Source of the DNA: JANNSW01 sp031431235
Lineage (GTDB): Bacteria > Pseudomonadota > Alphaproteobacteria > Rhizobiales > Hyphomicrobiaceae
Assembly (NCBI GenBank): GCA_031431235.1
Contig: JANPDA010000331.1
Span: forward strand, 1 to 15,074
DNA length: 15,074 bases
Reading direction: 5' to 3'
The translations under genes were made by a program, and so were the position numbers. Each line of letters starts with the position of its first letter. Within the stretch, counting starts at the first letter, position 1. The notes under the pieces were generated by a model that saw only the letters and a program-made list of their open reading frames with translations, was not told where the DNA came from and ran no database searches. Shown in pieces: positions 7,034 to 15,074 of the stretch.

Positions 7034-9712
7034 TCATACGGTCGCAGCTGCCATTCTCTCGGCAATGGCGGCGATCGCTGCGTCGGCCTTGGCGCCGTCG
7101 GGACCGCCGGCCTGGGCCATGTCAGGCCGGCCGCCGCCGCCCTTGCCCCCGATCGCCTCGGCGCCCGCCCGCACCAGATCGACGGCCGACAGCCGCCCGA
7201 CGAGGTCGGCGGTGACGCCGACGGCGAGGCCGGCCTTGCCGTCCTCGGTCACGCCGACGATGGCAACCACGCCGGAGCCGACCTCGCGCTTGCCTTCGTC
7301 GACCAGCCCGCGCAGGTCCTTGGGCTCCAGTCCCTTCAGCACCCGCGCATAGAGCTTTACGCCAGCGATTTCGCGGATCGTGGTGGCCGCGTCAGCCGGC
7401 CCGGCGCCGCCGCCGATCGCCGCTTGCCGGCGGGCGTCCCCCAGTTGGCGCTCGAGGGCCCGGCGCTCGTCGATCAGCGCCCTCACACGCTCGACCACGT
7501 CCTCGGGCCGCGTCTTCAACAGCGAAGCGGTTGCGCGCATCCGCTCGTCCTGGGCGGCGAGATAGGCGCGCGCGCCTTCCCCGGTCAGGGCTTCGAGCCG
7601 GCGTACCCCGGAGGAGACCGCGGTCTCGGCCACGACCCTGACGAGGCCGATGTCGCCGGTGCGCCGCACATGGGTGCCGCCGCACAGCTCGACCGAATAG
7701 GTGGTGCCGGCCTTCTCGCCCACCGTCGCCAGCCCCATGCTGACGACACGCACCTCCTCGCCGTACTTTTCGCCAAACAGCGCCATGGCGCCGGTTTTCA
7801 TCGCCTCGTCGCGGTCCATCAATCGCGTCTCGACCGCGCCGTTCTGGCGGATGATCGCATTGGCGATGGCCTCGACCGCGGCGAGCTCGGCTTCCCCGAT
7901 CGGCTTGGGGTGGGAGAAGTCGAACCGCAGCCGGTCGGGCGCGACGAGCGAGCCTTTCTGGGCGACGTGGAGCCCGAGCACGTGGCGCAGCGCCTCGTGC
8001 AACAGGTGGGTAGCCGAATGGTTCGCACGGGTCGCCGACCGTCGCGCGTGGTCGAGGGTGAGCTCGGCCGTATCGGCGAGCTCGAGCGATCCTGCCTCGA
8101 GCACACCCAGATGGACGAGCAGATCGCCTGCCCGCTTCTGGGTGTCCACTACGCGAAAGCGGCCGGTCTTGCCTGAACGGATGAGGCCCTGATCGCCGGC
8201 CTGGCCGCCAGATTCGCCATAGAACGGCGTCTGGTTCAGCACGATGGCCGCCTCCTCGCCCTGCTTCAGGCTCTCGACCCGTTTACCCGCCTTGACGATG
8301 GCGACGATCTCACCCTCCGCCGTCTCGGTGTCGTAGCCGAGGAACTCGCTCGCCCCGAGCTGCTCGCGCAATTCGAGCCAGACCGTCTCGGTCGCGGCCT
8401 CGCCCGAGCCTTTCCAGGCGGCGCGCGCTTCCAGCTTCTGGCGCTCCATCGACTTGGCGAAGCCCTTGGTGTCGACCTCGATGCCGCGCGACTTCAACGC
8501 GTCCTGGGTGAGGTCGAGCGGGAAGCCGTAGGTGTCGTAGAGCTTGAATGCCACGTCACCGGACAGCACCTTGCCGCCGCCGAGCTGCTCTGTTGCCTCA
8601 TCCAGCAGCACCAGGCCGCGCTCGAGCGTCTTCGTGAAGCGCCTCTCCTCGAGCCGCAGCGTCTCGGTGACGAGGGCTTCGGCCCGCACCAGCTCGGGGT
8701 AGCTACTCCCCATCTCGCGCACGAGCGATGGTACGAGCTGCCACATCAGCGGATCGCGCGCGCCCAGCAGATGGGCGTGGCGCATGGCACGCCGCATGAT
8801 CCGGCGCAGCACATAGCCGCGGCCTTCATTGGCGGGAAGCACACCGTCGGCAATCAAGAAGCTCGACGCGCGCAAATGATCGGCGATCACGCGATGGCTC
8901 GACCTCGCCTTGCCTTCGGCGGGCACGCCGGTGCGCTCGACCGCGGCCGAGATTAGTGCACGGAAGAGGTCCGTCTCGTAGTTGTCGTGGGTCCCCTGCA
9001 GCACGGCAGAGATGCGCTCGAGCCCCATTCCGGTGTCGATCGAGGGGCGCGGCAGCACGGTCCGCTCTGCCCCCGGCCGCTCCTCGAATTGCATGAACAC
9101 GAGGTTCCAGATCTCGATGAAGCGATCACCGTCCGCGTCGGGCGATCCCGGCGGGCCGCCCGGGATATGGTCGCCATGATCGTAGAATATCTCCGAGCAG
9201 GGGCCGCACGGGCCGGTCTCGCCCATCCGCCAGAAATTGTCGGCGGTCGCTATCCTGATGATGCGGGAATCCGGGAACCCGGTCAGCTTCTTCCAGATCC
9301 CGAAGGCTTCCTCGTCCTCCGAGTAGACGGTGACGGTCAACCGCTTCTTGTCGAGGCCGTACTCCTTGGTGACGAGGTTCCAGGCCAACGGAATCGCCTC
9401 GGCCTTGAAATAGTCGCCGAACGAAAAATTGCCGAGCATCTCGAAGAAGGTGTGATGGCGCGCGGTGTAGCCGACATTGTCGAGATCGTTGTGCTTGCCG
9501 CCGGCCCGCACGCATTTCTGCGCCGTGGTTGCCCGGCTGTAGGGGCGGCTCTCGGCGCCGGTGAACACGTTCTTGAACTGCACCATGCCGGAATTGGCAA
9601 ACATCAGTGTGGGATCGTTGCGCGGCACCAGAGGGCTCGATGCCACGATCGTGTGGCCGTGCCTGTGGAAATAATCGAGAAATGTCCGTCTGATCTCGTT
9701 GACGCCGGTCAT
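7034..9712 (-). CDS. alaS: Alanine--tRNA ligase
   Basis: This is the 892-residue full-length cytoplasmic alanyl-tRNA synthetase, a usual bacterial length. It attaches alanine to tRNA(Ala) and edits mischarged Ser or Gly. The N-terminal class II catalytic domain begins MTGVNEIRRTFLDYFHRHGH and contains FANSGMVQFKNVF and GETGPCGPCSEIFYD. The editing domain carries the zinc ligands HSATH (His565 and His569) and CGGTH (Cys677 and His681). The C-terminal DHHA1 domain ends with GGGGRPDMAQAGG near residue 865. All key residues seen are intact. The Shine-Dalgarno before ATG 9712 is weak. The gene lies downstream of recA in the same direction, an order common in alphaproteobacteria, with a 244-bp gap that contains a hairpin and probably its own promoter. 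It converges with the GFA remnant, 23 bp away. Confidence 0.98.
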   Translation of the reverse strand: MTGVNEIRRTFLDYFHRHGHTIVASSPLVPRNDPTLMFANSGMVQFKNVFTGAESRPYSRATTAQKCVRAGGKHNDLDNVGYTARHHTFFEMLGNFSFGDYFKAEAIPLAWNLVTKEYGLDKKRLTVTVYSEDEEAFGIWKKLTGFPDSRIIRIATADNFWRMGETGPCGPCSEIFYDHGDHIPGGPPGSPDADGDRFIEIWNLVFMQFEERPGAERTVLPRPSIDTGMGLERISAVLQGTHDNYETDLFRALISAAVERTGVPAEGKARSSHRVIADHLRASSFLIADGVLPANEGRGYVLRRIMRRAMRHAHLLGARDPLMWQLVPSLVREMGSSYPELVRAEALVTETLRLEERRFTKTLERGLVLLDEATEQLGGGKVLSGDVAFKLYDTYGFPLDLTQDALKSRGIEVDTKGFAKSMERQKLEARAAWKGSGEAATETVWLELREQLGASEFLGYDTETAEGEIVAIVKAGKRVESLKQGEEAAIVLNQTPFYGESGGQAGDQGLIRSGKTGRFRVVDTQKRAGDLLVHLGVLEAGSLELADTAELTLDHARRSATRANHSATHLLHEALRHVLGLHVAQKGSLVAPDRLRFDFSHPKPIGEAELAAVEAIANAIIRQNGAVETRLMDRDEAMKTGAMALFGEKYGEEVRVVSMGLATVGEKAGTTYSVELCGGTHVRRTGDIGLVRVVAETAVSSGVRRLEALTGEGARAYLAAQDERMRATASLLKTRPEDVVERVRALIDERRALERQLGDARRQAAIGGGAGPADAATTIREIAGVKLYARVLKGLEPKDLRGLVDEGKREVGSGVVAIVGVTEDGKAGLAVGVTADLVGRLSAVDLVRAGAEAIGGKGGGGRPDMAQAGGPDGAKADAAIAAIAERMAAATV

Positions 9713-9864
9713 GGGCGTGAATTCCGCTGTTCATGGTCCGTGCCTGCAGCGGCGCGGAGGGCTGGGACTGATCGCCGGGACGTCGCCTCGCCTTGCACTT
9801 TCGAGCAAAGGCGACAGGCTACGGCTCCGCCAGCGTACTCATAGTAGCCGCCCGACAGGCTGTC

Positions 9865-9889
9865 CAGAACAGGCCAAACCAGCGTTCTG
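9865..9889. repeat. Inverted repeat in the alaS leader
   Basis: CAGAAC (9865-9870) and GTTCTG (9884-9889) are separated by 13 bases. A second small palindrome, GACAG-G-CTGTC, lies directly beside it at 9854-9864. Both are upstream of alaS (- strand) and could be part of its promoter or leader, but no strong -35/-10 pair was found there. Confidence 0.35.
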
Positions 9890-9907
9890 ACGCCTCGCCA
9901 CAGGGTC

Positions 9908-9929
9908 CGGCCAGCAGGTTTGCTGGCCG
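9908..9929 (-). terminator. Probable recA terminator hairpin
   Basis: A perfect 9-bp stem, CGGCCAGCA with TGCTGGCCG, closes a four-base loop. It begins 28 bases after the recA stop codon on the - strand. No clear T-run follows on that strand, so it may work together with Rho or act as a 3' stabilising structure. It separates recA from alaS. Confidence 0.5.
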
Positions 9930-9956
9930 TTCTCCCTTGCCTGGACGATTGGCTCG

Positions 9957-11120
<1,164 letters not shown>

Positions 11121-11183
11121 TCTCTGCTCCTTATTTCATGAATTGGCGCCAGGGACGAGTCGCGGATTGCCCCGCTGAAGGGA

Positions 11184-11211
11184 AATGTACATATTTTGTT
11201 CGCCGCTTCAA
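11184..11211 (-). promoter_or_regulatory. Candidate recA promoter
   Basis: Read on the - strand, TTGAAG (11206-11211) is followed after 16 bases by TACATT (11184-11189). It lies 64 bases upstream of the recA start codon and 8 bases downstream of the SOS box. Consensus match is moderate, so the position is inferred mainly from spacing and from the neighbouring LexA site. Confidence 0.5.
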
Positions 11212-11218
11212 GCGAAAA

Positions 11219-11233
11219 GAACAAATGCGGAAC
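11219..11233 (-). promoter_or_regulatory. LexA-binding SOS box upstream of recA
   Basis: On the - strand the sequence is GTTC-CGCATTT-GTTC, an exact match to the alphaproteobacterial LexA consensus GTTC-N7-GTTC, a direct repeat. It lies immediately upstream of the candidate recA -35 box. This implies DNA-damage induction of recA. The site also lies in the region shared with the divergent DUF2157 operon. Confidence 0.85.
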
Positions 11234-11248
11234 AAAAAATTGTTCCGC
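11227..11248. repeat. Perfect 9-bp inverted repeat overlapping the SOS box
   Basis: GCGGAACAA (11227-11235) and TTGTTCCGC (11240-11248) are separated by AAAA. The left arm contains one half-site of the SOS box, and the right arm adds a third GTTC in inverted orientation. It may be an extended LexA site or the target of another regulator. Confidence 0.6.
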
Positions 11249-11289
11249 TCCCCACACCGGCACCCGGTTCCGCCGTGCGCCGACCGCTA

Positions 11290-11318
11290 TTGACGCCGCC
11301 GGCGCGGTCGCCTACATT
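11290..11318 (+). promoter_or_regulatory. Sigma70-type promoter of the DUF2157 operon
   Basis: TTGACG (11290-11295) is followed after exactly 17 bases by TACATT (11313-11318). Predicted transcription start is near 11325, about 27 bases before the ATG at 11352. This is the clearest promoter in the window. Confidence 0.75.
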
Positions 11319-11319
11319 A

Positions 11320-11334
11320 TTGAACAGTGTTCAA
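11320..11334. promoter_or_regulatory. Palindromic operator candidate at the DUF2157 operon start site
   Basis: TTGAACAGTGTTCAA is a perfect 15-bp palindrome with a single central base. It starts two bases after the -10 box and covers the predicted transcription start. Such TGAACA-N-TGTTCA sites are typical of TetR-family repressors. The repressor is not encoded in this window. A LexA reading is less likely because the half-sites are inverted with a 3-bp gap. Confidence 0.65.
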
Positions 11335-11351
11335 CGAAACGGGGAGCGGCC

Positions 11352-12479
11352 ATGCTCGGCGACCGGCGACTGCGGCGGGACCTCGAACGCTGGGAGCAGT
11401 CCGGCTGGGTGACGGCGCCCGGCGCGCGCGCGATTCGCACCGAGCTCGGACAATCGGGCACGACGCTGAGCCTCGCCAATGTGCTGGCGGTGCTGGCAGC
11501 GGTGCTGCTCTGCTTGGGGGCGATGACGTTCGTCGCGGCCAACTGGCAGGAGATGTCCCGGCTCGGCCGCCTCGTCCTGCTGCTCGCGATGCTGGCGGGC
11601 AGCTATGGCGGCGCTGCCTGGCTCTATGGCCGTGGCCTCGAAGGCTTCGGTCATGCCGCAACCATGCTCGGCTGCGGCAGCTTCGGAGCCAGCATCATGC
11701 TGGTCGCGCAGATGTACCACATCGGCGGCAATCCGCCCGATGCGGTCCTGACCTGGGGTGCGGGGACGGCCGCTGCGGCCATCCTGTTGCGAGCGAATGC
11801 GGCGCATGCGCTCGCGATCGGGCTCGCGGGGCTCTGGGGCGCCTGGGAAACGGCGCTACGTGGGGACGCGTTCTGGCCCTACCTGCTCGCCTGGGTCGTC
11901 CTGTTTGCCGGCCTCGCCCTCACCACGCGCTGGCGGGCGGGCTTTCATCTGCTCGCGCTGTCGCTCACCGGATTCGTGATCTCGCTCGGCTATCTGCTCG
12001 CCCAAGGCCACCGGCACGACCTCGTGCTCCTGATCGGCCTCGCGGGCATGGCCGTCGCCGCCTTCCTCGGTCCGACCATCGACCGTTTTCTCGCGCTCAG
12101 CCGGCCGGCGCTCGTCTATGCGCTGGCGACGGCCTATGCGGGGCTGTTCGCGATGCAGTTCCTGGAAGGGCTCTATGCCGACCCGGCGAGCAATACGCCA
12201 TGGCTCGCCGCCAATGGGATGCCGCTGCTTGCGCTCGCCGTGACGAGCCTGGCAATCATTCTGGGCGCTCTCTTCCTCGCCAACCGCTCGGGCAACCGTG
12301 GGCTATTGTGGGTGGCCTATTGCTGCTTCTCGCTGGAGCTGATCGGGCTCTACTTCAAGACGCTCGGCACGCTGCTCGACACCTCGCTGTTCTTCCTCGT
12401 CGCCGGACTGCTGCTCGCCGGGCTCGCCTATCTGGCGCTTCGACTGCACCGGCGCGACCTTGCTCACAGGGAGGCTTGA
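11352..12479 (+). CDS. DUF2157 domain-containing membrane protein
   Basis: The gene codes for 375 residues from ATG 11352, with GGGGAG a few bases upstream. The frame extends upstream but through the promoter, so the ATG is preferred. A soluble N-terminal part (MLGDRRLRRDLERWEQSGWV) matches the DUF2157 start. It is followed by a hydrophobic region of about ten or more membrane segments, starting near residue 38 with LSLANVLAVLAAVLLCLGAM and including AANWQEMSRLGRLVLLLAM. DUF2157 proteins are inner-membrane proteins without assigned function. They often occur beside, or fused to, DUF4401 and GDYXXLXY proteins; here the DUF4401 part is absent and the last part is a separate gene 5 bp downstream. 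The operon is driven by the promoter at 11290 and probably repressed through the palindrome at 11320. Confidence 0.88.
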   Translation: MLGDRRLRRDLERWEQSGWVTAPGARAIRTELGQSGTTLSLANVLAVLAAVLLCLGAMTFVAANWQEMSRLGRLVLLLAMLAGSYGGAAWLYGRGLEGFGHAATMLGCGSFGASIMLVAQMYHIGGNPPDAVLTWGAGTAAAAILLRANAAHALAIGLAGLWGAWETALRGDAFWPYLLAWVVLFAGLALTTRWRAGFHLLALSLTGFVISLGYLLAQGHRHDLVLLIGLAGMAVAAFLGPTIDRFLALSRPALVYALATAYAGLFAMQFLEGLYADPASNTPWLAANGMPLLALAVTSLAIILGALFLANRSGNRGLLWVAYCCFSLELIGLYFKTLGTLLDTSLFFLVAGLLLAGLAYLALRLHRRDLAHREA

Positions 12480-12484
12480 AGCCG

Positions 12485-13054
12485 ATGGAGAAGGCCATGT
12501 CCCCCACCCGCTGGCGCGCGCTCCTTGCGGTCGCCCTGCTGCAGGCGGCCGTGCTCGGTTGGATGGTGTGGGACCGCGCGAGCCTCATCTCGCAAGGCCG
12601 CGAGATCCTGCTCGCAACCGACCCGGTCGACCCGCGCAGCCTCTTCCGCGGCGACTACGTGATCCTCAACTACGCCCTCGCCAACGCCGCGTTGCCGGCG
12701 GGAGCGCCGGTGGCCCGCGCTGGCGACCGGATCTATGTGACGCTCGCCAAAGGCACCGACGGGCTCTGGTCGATGACGGCCCTCGCGGCCGAGCAGCCAA
12801 CCGGCCTCGGCGCCGATCGAGTGGCGATGCGCGGCCGGGTCGAGTCGGTCTGGCCCGATGGCGACAAGCAGCAGCTGCGGCTCGCTTTCGGGATCGAATC
12901 CTATTTCGTGCCGGAGGGCGAGGGGAAAGACCTCGAAAGGCTCGTCGGCACCGAAAGCCTCGCCGTTGTGGTCGCGGTCGCTGACGATGGCCGCGCGGCG
13001 ATCAAGGGGCTGCGCATCGGGGACCAGGTGCGCTATGACGAGCCGCTCTACTGA
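12485..13054 (+). CDS. GDYXXLXY domain-containing membrane-anchored protein
   Basis: The gene codes for 189 residues. The start at 12485 is preceded by GGGAGG 10 bases upstream; an ATG at 12497 is an alternative. One N-terminal membrane segment (ALLAVALLQAAVLGWMVW, about residues 12-29) is followed by an extracytoplasmic domain. The family motif GDYVILNY is present in the context DPRSLFRGDYVILNYAL, near residue 55, and the C-terminus holds a second conserved stretch, IKGLRIGDQVRYDE. The family has no established function and usually accompanies DUF2157 and DUF4401 membrane proteins. The 5-bp gap to the upstream gene indicates one transcript. It converges with the ABC-F gene across a 247-bp gap with a repeat element. 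Confidence 0.88.
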   Translation: MEKAMSPTRWRALLAVALLQAAVLGWMVWDRASLISQGREILLATDPVDPRSLFRGDYVILNYALANAALPAGAPVARAGDRIYVTLAKGTDGLWSMTALAAEQPTGLGADRVAMRGRVESVWPDGDKQQLRLAFGIESYFVPEGEGKDLERLVGTESLAVVVAVADDGRAAIKGLRIGDQVRYDEPLY

Positions 13055-13159
13055 TCGCGCCGGCGTCGCGGTCGGACCCATACGCGCTTTCCCACGCGCT
13101 CGCGATCCGGCAGCGACTACCCGGAGTCACAGGCTCCCATACCAAAGCCGTCCTGCCCG

Positions 13160-13259
13160 CGTCATGGCGCAGCCGTGCTCCGCGCGGGGGCGGGCATCCA
13201 GCCAATTCTCCACGCGACATCAGCAGCTCGACTGGTTTCCCGCCAGCGCGGGAATGACG
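13160..13259. repeat. Inverted-repeat intergenic element with CGTCAT/ATGACG ends
   Basis: The ends CGTCAT (13160-13165) and ATGACG (13254-13259) are perfect inverted repeats. Inner parts ATCCAG (13196-13201) and CTGGTT (13232-13237) match at 5 of 6 bases when inverted. A strong hairpin, TTCCCGC-CAGC-GCGGGAA (13237-13254), forms the right half. It lies between the convergent GDYXXLXY and ABC-F genes and may also serve as a terminator, though no T-run is present. Its layout resembles that of the element at 2545-2718. Confidence 0.65.
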
Positions 13260-13301
13260 TGGGAGGATGTGTTGTGACTTGCTCACTGGTGATGGTGGGT
13301 G

Positions 13302-15074
13302 CTACCCGAGCGCCGCGGCCTCGGTGGCGGCCTCGTGGGTTTCGCTCGCCGCGACCCAGGCTGCCTCGGCCGCTGCCAGCGTGCGCGCCAGATCGCCGCG
13401 CTCGCGCACCAGGCCGAGCGCCAACTGCGGCTCGCGCTCATAGAGCGCCGTGTCGGCGAGCTCCAGGTCGAGGGTGGCGATCTTGGCCTGGATCTGGGCC
13501 ACGCGCTTCTCGGCGGCATCGACCGCCTTCTTCAACGGCGCGAGCTGTCCGCGCCGGGCCGCCGACGCCCGACGCTGCTCGGCGCGGTTGGCGCTGGAGG
13601 AGAGGCTGTCCGAGACGCTTCTGCCCTTGTCGCGCGAGCGTCCTTCACGGTCGGCGATGAGGCTCGCACGGTATTCCGCGATATCGCCCTCATAGGGCGT
13701 GACCGTGCCACCGCCCACGACCCAGAGCCGGTCGACGGTAGCCTCGATCAGGTGGCGATCGTGGCTGATCAGGATGACGGCACCATCGAACGAATTGAGG
13801 CCATGAATCAGGGCTTCGCGCGCGTCGACGTCGAGGTGGTTGGTCGGCTCGTCGAGGATCATCAGGTGGGGGGCATGGAAGCAGGCGATCGCGAACAGCA
13901 GCCGCGCCTTCTCGCCGCCCGACAGCTTGCCGGTTTCGGTGCCGGCCTTGTCGTTGCCAAAGCCGATCACGCCGAGCCGGGCGCGCCGCTGGGCCTCGGT
14001 CGCATCGGGAAGGAGGTCGATCATGTAGTCGTAGGGCGTCCGCTTGGCGATGAGGTCGTCGAGCTGGTGCTGGGCGAAGAAACCGACGGCGAGCTTGTCG
14101 GACCCGAAGCGGCGGCCCGCCAGTGGGGGCAAGCGCCCCGCGATCAGCTTGGCGAGCGTCGACTTGCCGTTGCCGTTCTGGCCCAACAGGCCGATGCGGT
14201 CGTCGCGATCGATCCTCAGATTCAAGCCCCGCAGCACCGGGCGATCCGGGTCGTAGCCCGCCTCGCCATCGTCGATGCGGATGATCGGATTGCCGAACTG
14301 CTTCTCGTTGCTGGGGAACACGAAGGGCGCGACCCGCTCGGCGACCGCTTCCGCGATCGGCTGCAGCTTCTCCATCGCCTTCAGCCGGCTCTGGGCCTGC
14401 TTGGCCTTGGAGGCCTTGTAGCGGAAGCGGTCGACGAAAGCCTGCATGTGCTTGCGCGTGTCCTCCTGCTTGCGCCTGAGCTTGGAGTCGAGGCGCTGCT
14501 TCTCGCGGCGCGCCTCCTCGAACTCGTCGTACCCGCCCGAATAGAGCGTCAGCTTGCCGCGCTCCAGATGCAGGATCGCGGTGACGCCGCGATTGAGCAG
14601 ATCGCGGTCGTGGGAGACCATCAGCACGGTGTGGGGATAGCTGCGCAGATAGCTCTCGAGCCAGAGCGTGCCCTCGAGGTCGAGATAGTTGGTCGGCTCG
14701 TCGAGCAGCAAAAGGTCGGGCTCGAGGAAGAGAATGGCGGCGAGCGCGACGCGCATGCGCCAGCCGCCCGAGAATTCCGAGCAGGGCCGGGCCTGCGCCG
14801 CCTCGTCGAAGCCGAGCCCGGAGAGGATGGTCGCAGCGCGCGCGGGCGCGGAATGGGCGGCGATGTCGTCGAGACGGATGTGGATTTCGGATATGCGGTC
14901 GGGGTTGCTTGCGATCTCGGCCTCGGCCAGCAGCGACGCGCGCTCCTTGTCCGCCGACAGCACCCAGTCGATCAGGCTTTCGGGACCGCCAGGCGCCTCC
15001 TGGGCGACGATGCCGATGCGGGCGTGCTTCGAGGTGGTGATCGAGCCGTCGTCCAGGTGCAGCTCGCCCGAGAC
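13302..15074 (-). CDS. ABC-F family ATP-binding protein (5' end cut by window)
   Basis: The frame is open to the right edge, so the start and the first Walker A lie outside; 590 residues are visible. A GTG at 14963 is internal: the 37 codons before it (with HARIGIVAQEAPGGPESL) match the conserved ABC-F sequence. The first ATPase domain shows the signature FSGGWRMRVA and Walker B DLLLLDEPTNYLD. The interdomain linker is a charged helical hairpin (REKQRLDSKLRRKQEDTR and onward). The second domain shows GQNGNGKST, LSGGEKARLL, LMILDEPTNHLD and ILISHDRHL. A C-terminal coiled-coil extension occupies about the last 90 residues. There are no membrane segments. ABC-F proteins bind the ribosomal E site and relieve stalling. 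The overall form is closest to the YheS/Uup type, by eye; a resistance-type role is not supported. The stop is TAG at 13302-13304. Confidence 0.93.
   Translation of the reverse strand, partial: VSGELHLDDGSITTSKHARIGIVAQEAPGGPESLIDWVLSADKERASLLAEAEIASNPDRISEIHIRLDDIAAHSAPARAATILSGLGFDEAAQARPCSEFSGGWRMRVALAAILFLEPDLLLLDEPTNYLDLEGTLWLESYLRSYPHTVLMVSHDRDLLNRGVTAILHLERGKLTLYSGGYDEFEEARREKQRLDSKLRRKQEDTRKHMQAFVDRFRYKASKAKQAQSRLKAMEKLQPIAEAVAERVAPFVFPSNEKQFGNPIIRIDDGEAGYDPDRPVLRGLNLRIDRDDRIGLLGQNGNGKSTLAKLIAGRLPPLAGRRFGSDKLAVGFFAQHQLDDLIAKRTPYDYMIDLLPDATEAQRRARLGVIGFGNDKAGTETGKLSGGEKARLLFAIACFHAPHLMILDEPTNHLDVDAREALIHGLNSFDGAVILISHDRHLIEATVDRLWVVGGGTVTPYEGDIAEYRASLIADREGRSRDKGRSVSDSLSSSANRAEQRRASAARRGQLAPLKKAVDAAEKRVAQIQAKIATLDLELADTALYEREPQLALGLVRERGDLARTLAAAEAAWVAASETHEAATEAAALG

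Noticed and set aside
5266..7065. 599-codon antisense frame opposite the glycosyltransferase and GFA genes
   Set aside because: It is a shadow frame with low-complexity content; the + strand frames match known families.
13302..15074. Antibiotic-resistance role for the ABC-F gene
   Set aside because: The visible protein has the housekeeping form with a C-terminal coiled coil, and no mobile or resistance context is present.

Overview
The window is GC-rich chromosomal DNA whose gene content and regulatory sites point to an alphaproteobacterium, most likely of the order Hyphomicrobiales. The evidence is the recA-alaS gene order, an alphaproteobacterial SOS box of the form GTTC-N7-GTTC in front of recA, a cytoplasmic-looking SLT-domain protein of a kind common in that order, and scattered palindromic intergenic elements with cores such as CCGTCATCCCGG. 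The order assignment is inference from these features; no search was run.

Left part (1-4058): the 3' portion of a THUMP-type RNA methyltransferase gene, then an SLT lytic-transglycosylase-like gene, a 472-bp gap holding a long imperfect inverted-repeat element, and a 12-helix MFS transporter gene, all on the + strand. Centre (4059-7033): a METTL7-like SAM-dependent methyltransferase on the - strand, convergent with the MFS gene and divergent from a GT4 glycosyltransferase. The glycosyltransferase gene is followed after 3 bp by a GFA-family gene that carries a frameshift and a lost zinc-ligand cysteine, so it is called a pseudogene.

Right part (7034-15074): alaS and recA on the - strand. recA has its own SOS-controlled promoter and a hairpin between it and alaS. 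Divergent from recA is a two-gene membrane operon (a DUF2157 protein plus a GDYXXLXY protein) behind a clear sigma70-type promoter, TTGACG-N17-TACATT. A perfect 15-bp palindrome, TTGAACAGTGTTCAA, lies over its predicted start site. The window closes with most of an ABC-F ribosome-associated ATPase gene (- strand), cut by the right edge.

Most of the window is housekeeping and ordinary. I found no new multi-gene system. The points most worth checking are the palindromic operator of the DUF2157 operon, the structured in-frame insertion in the RNA methyltransferase gene, the diverged SAM site of the METTL7-like protein, the degraded GFA gene, and the inverted-repeat elements at three intergenic sites.
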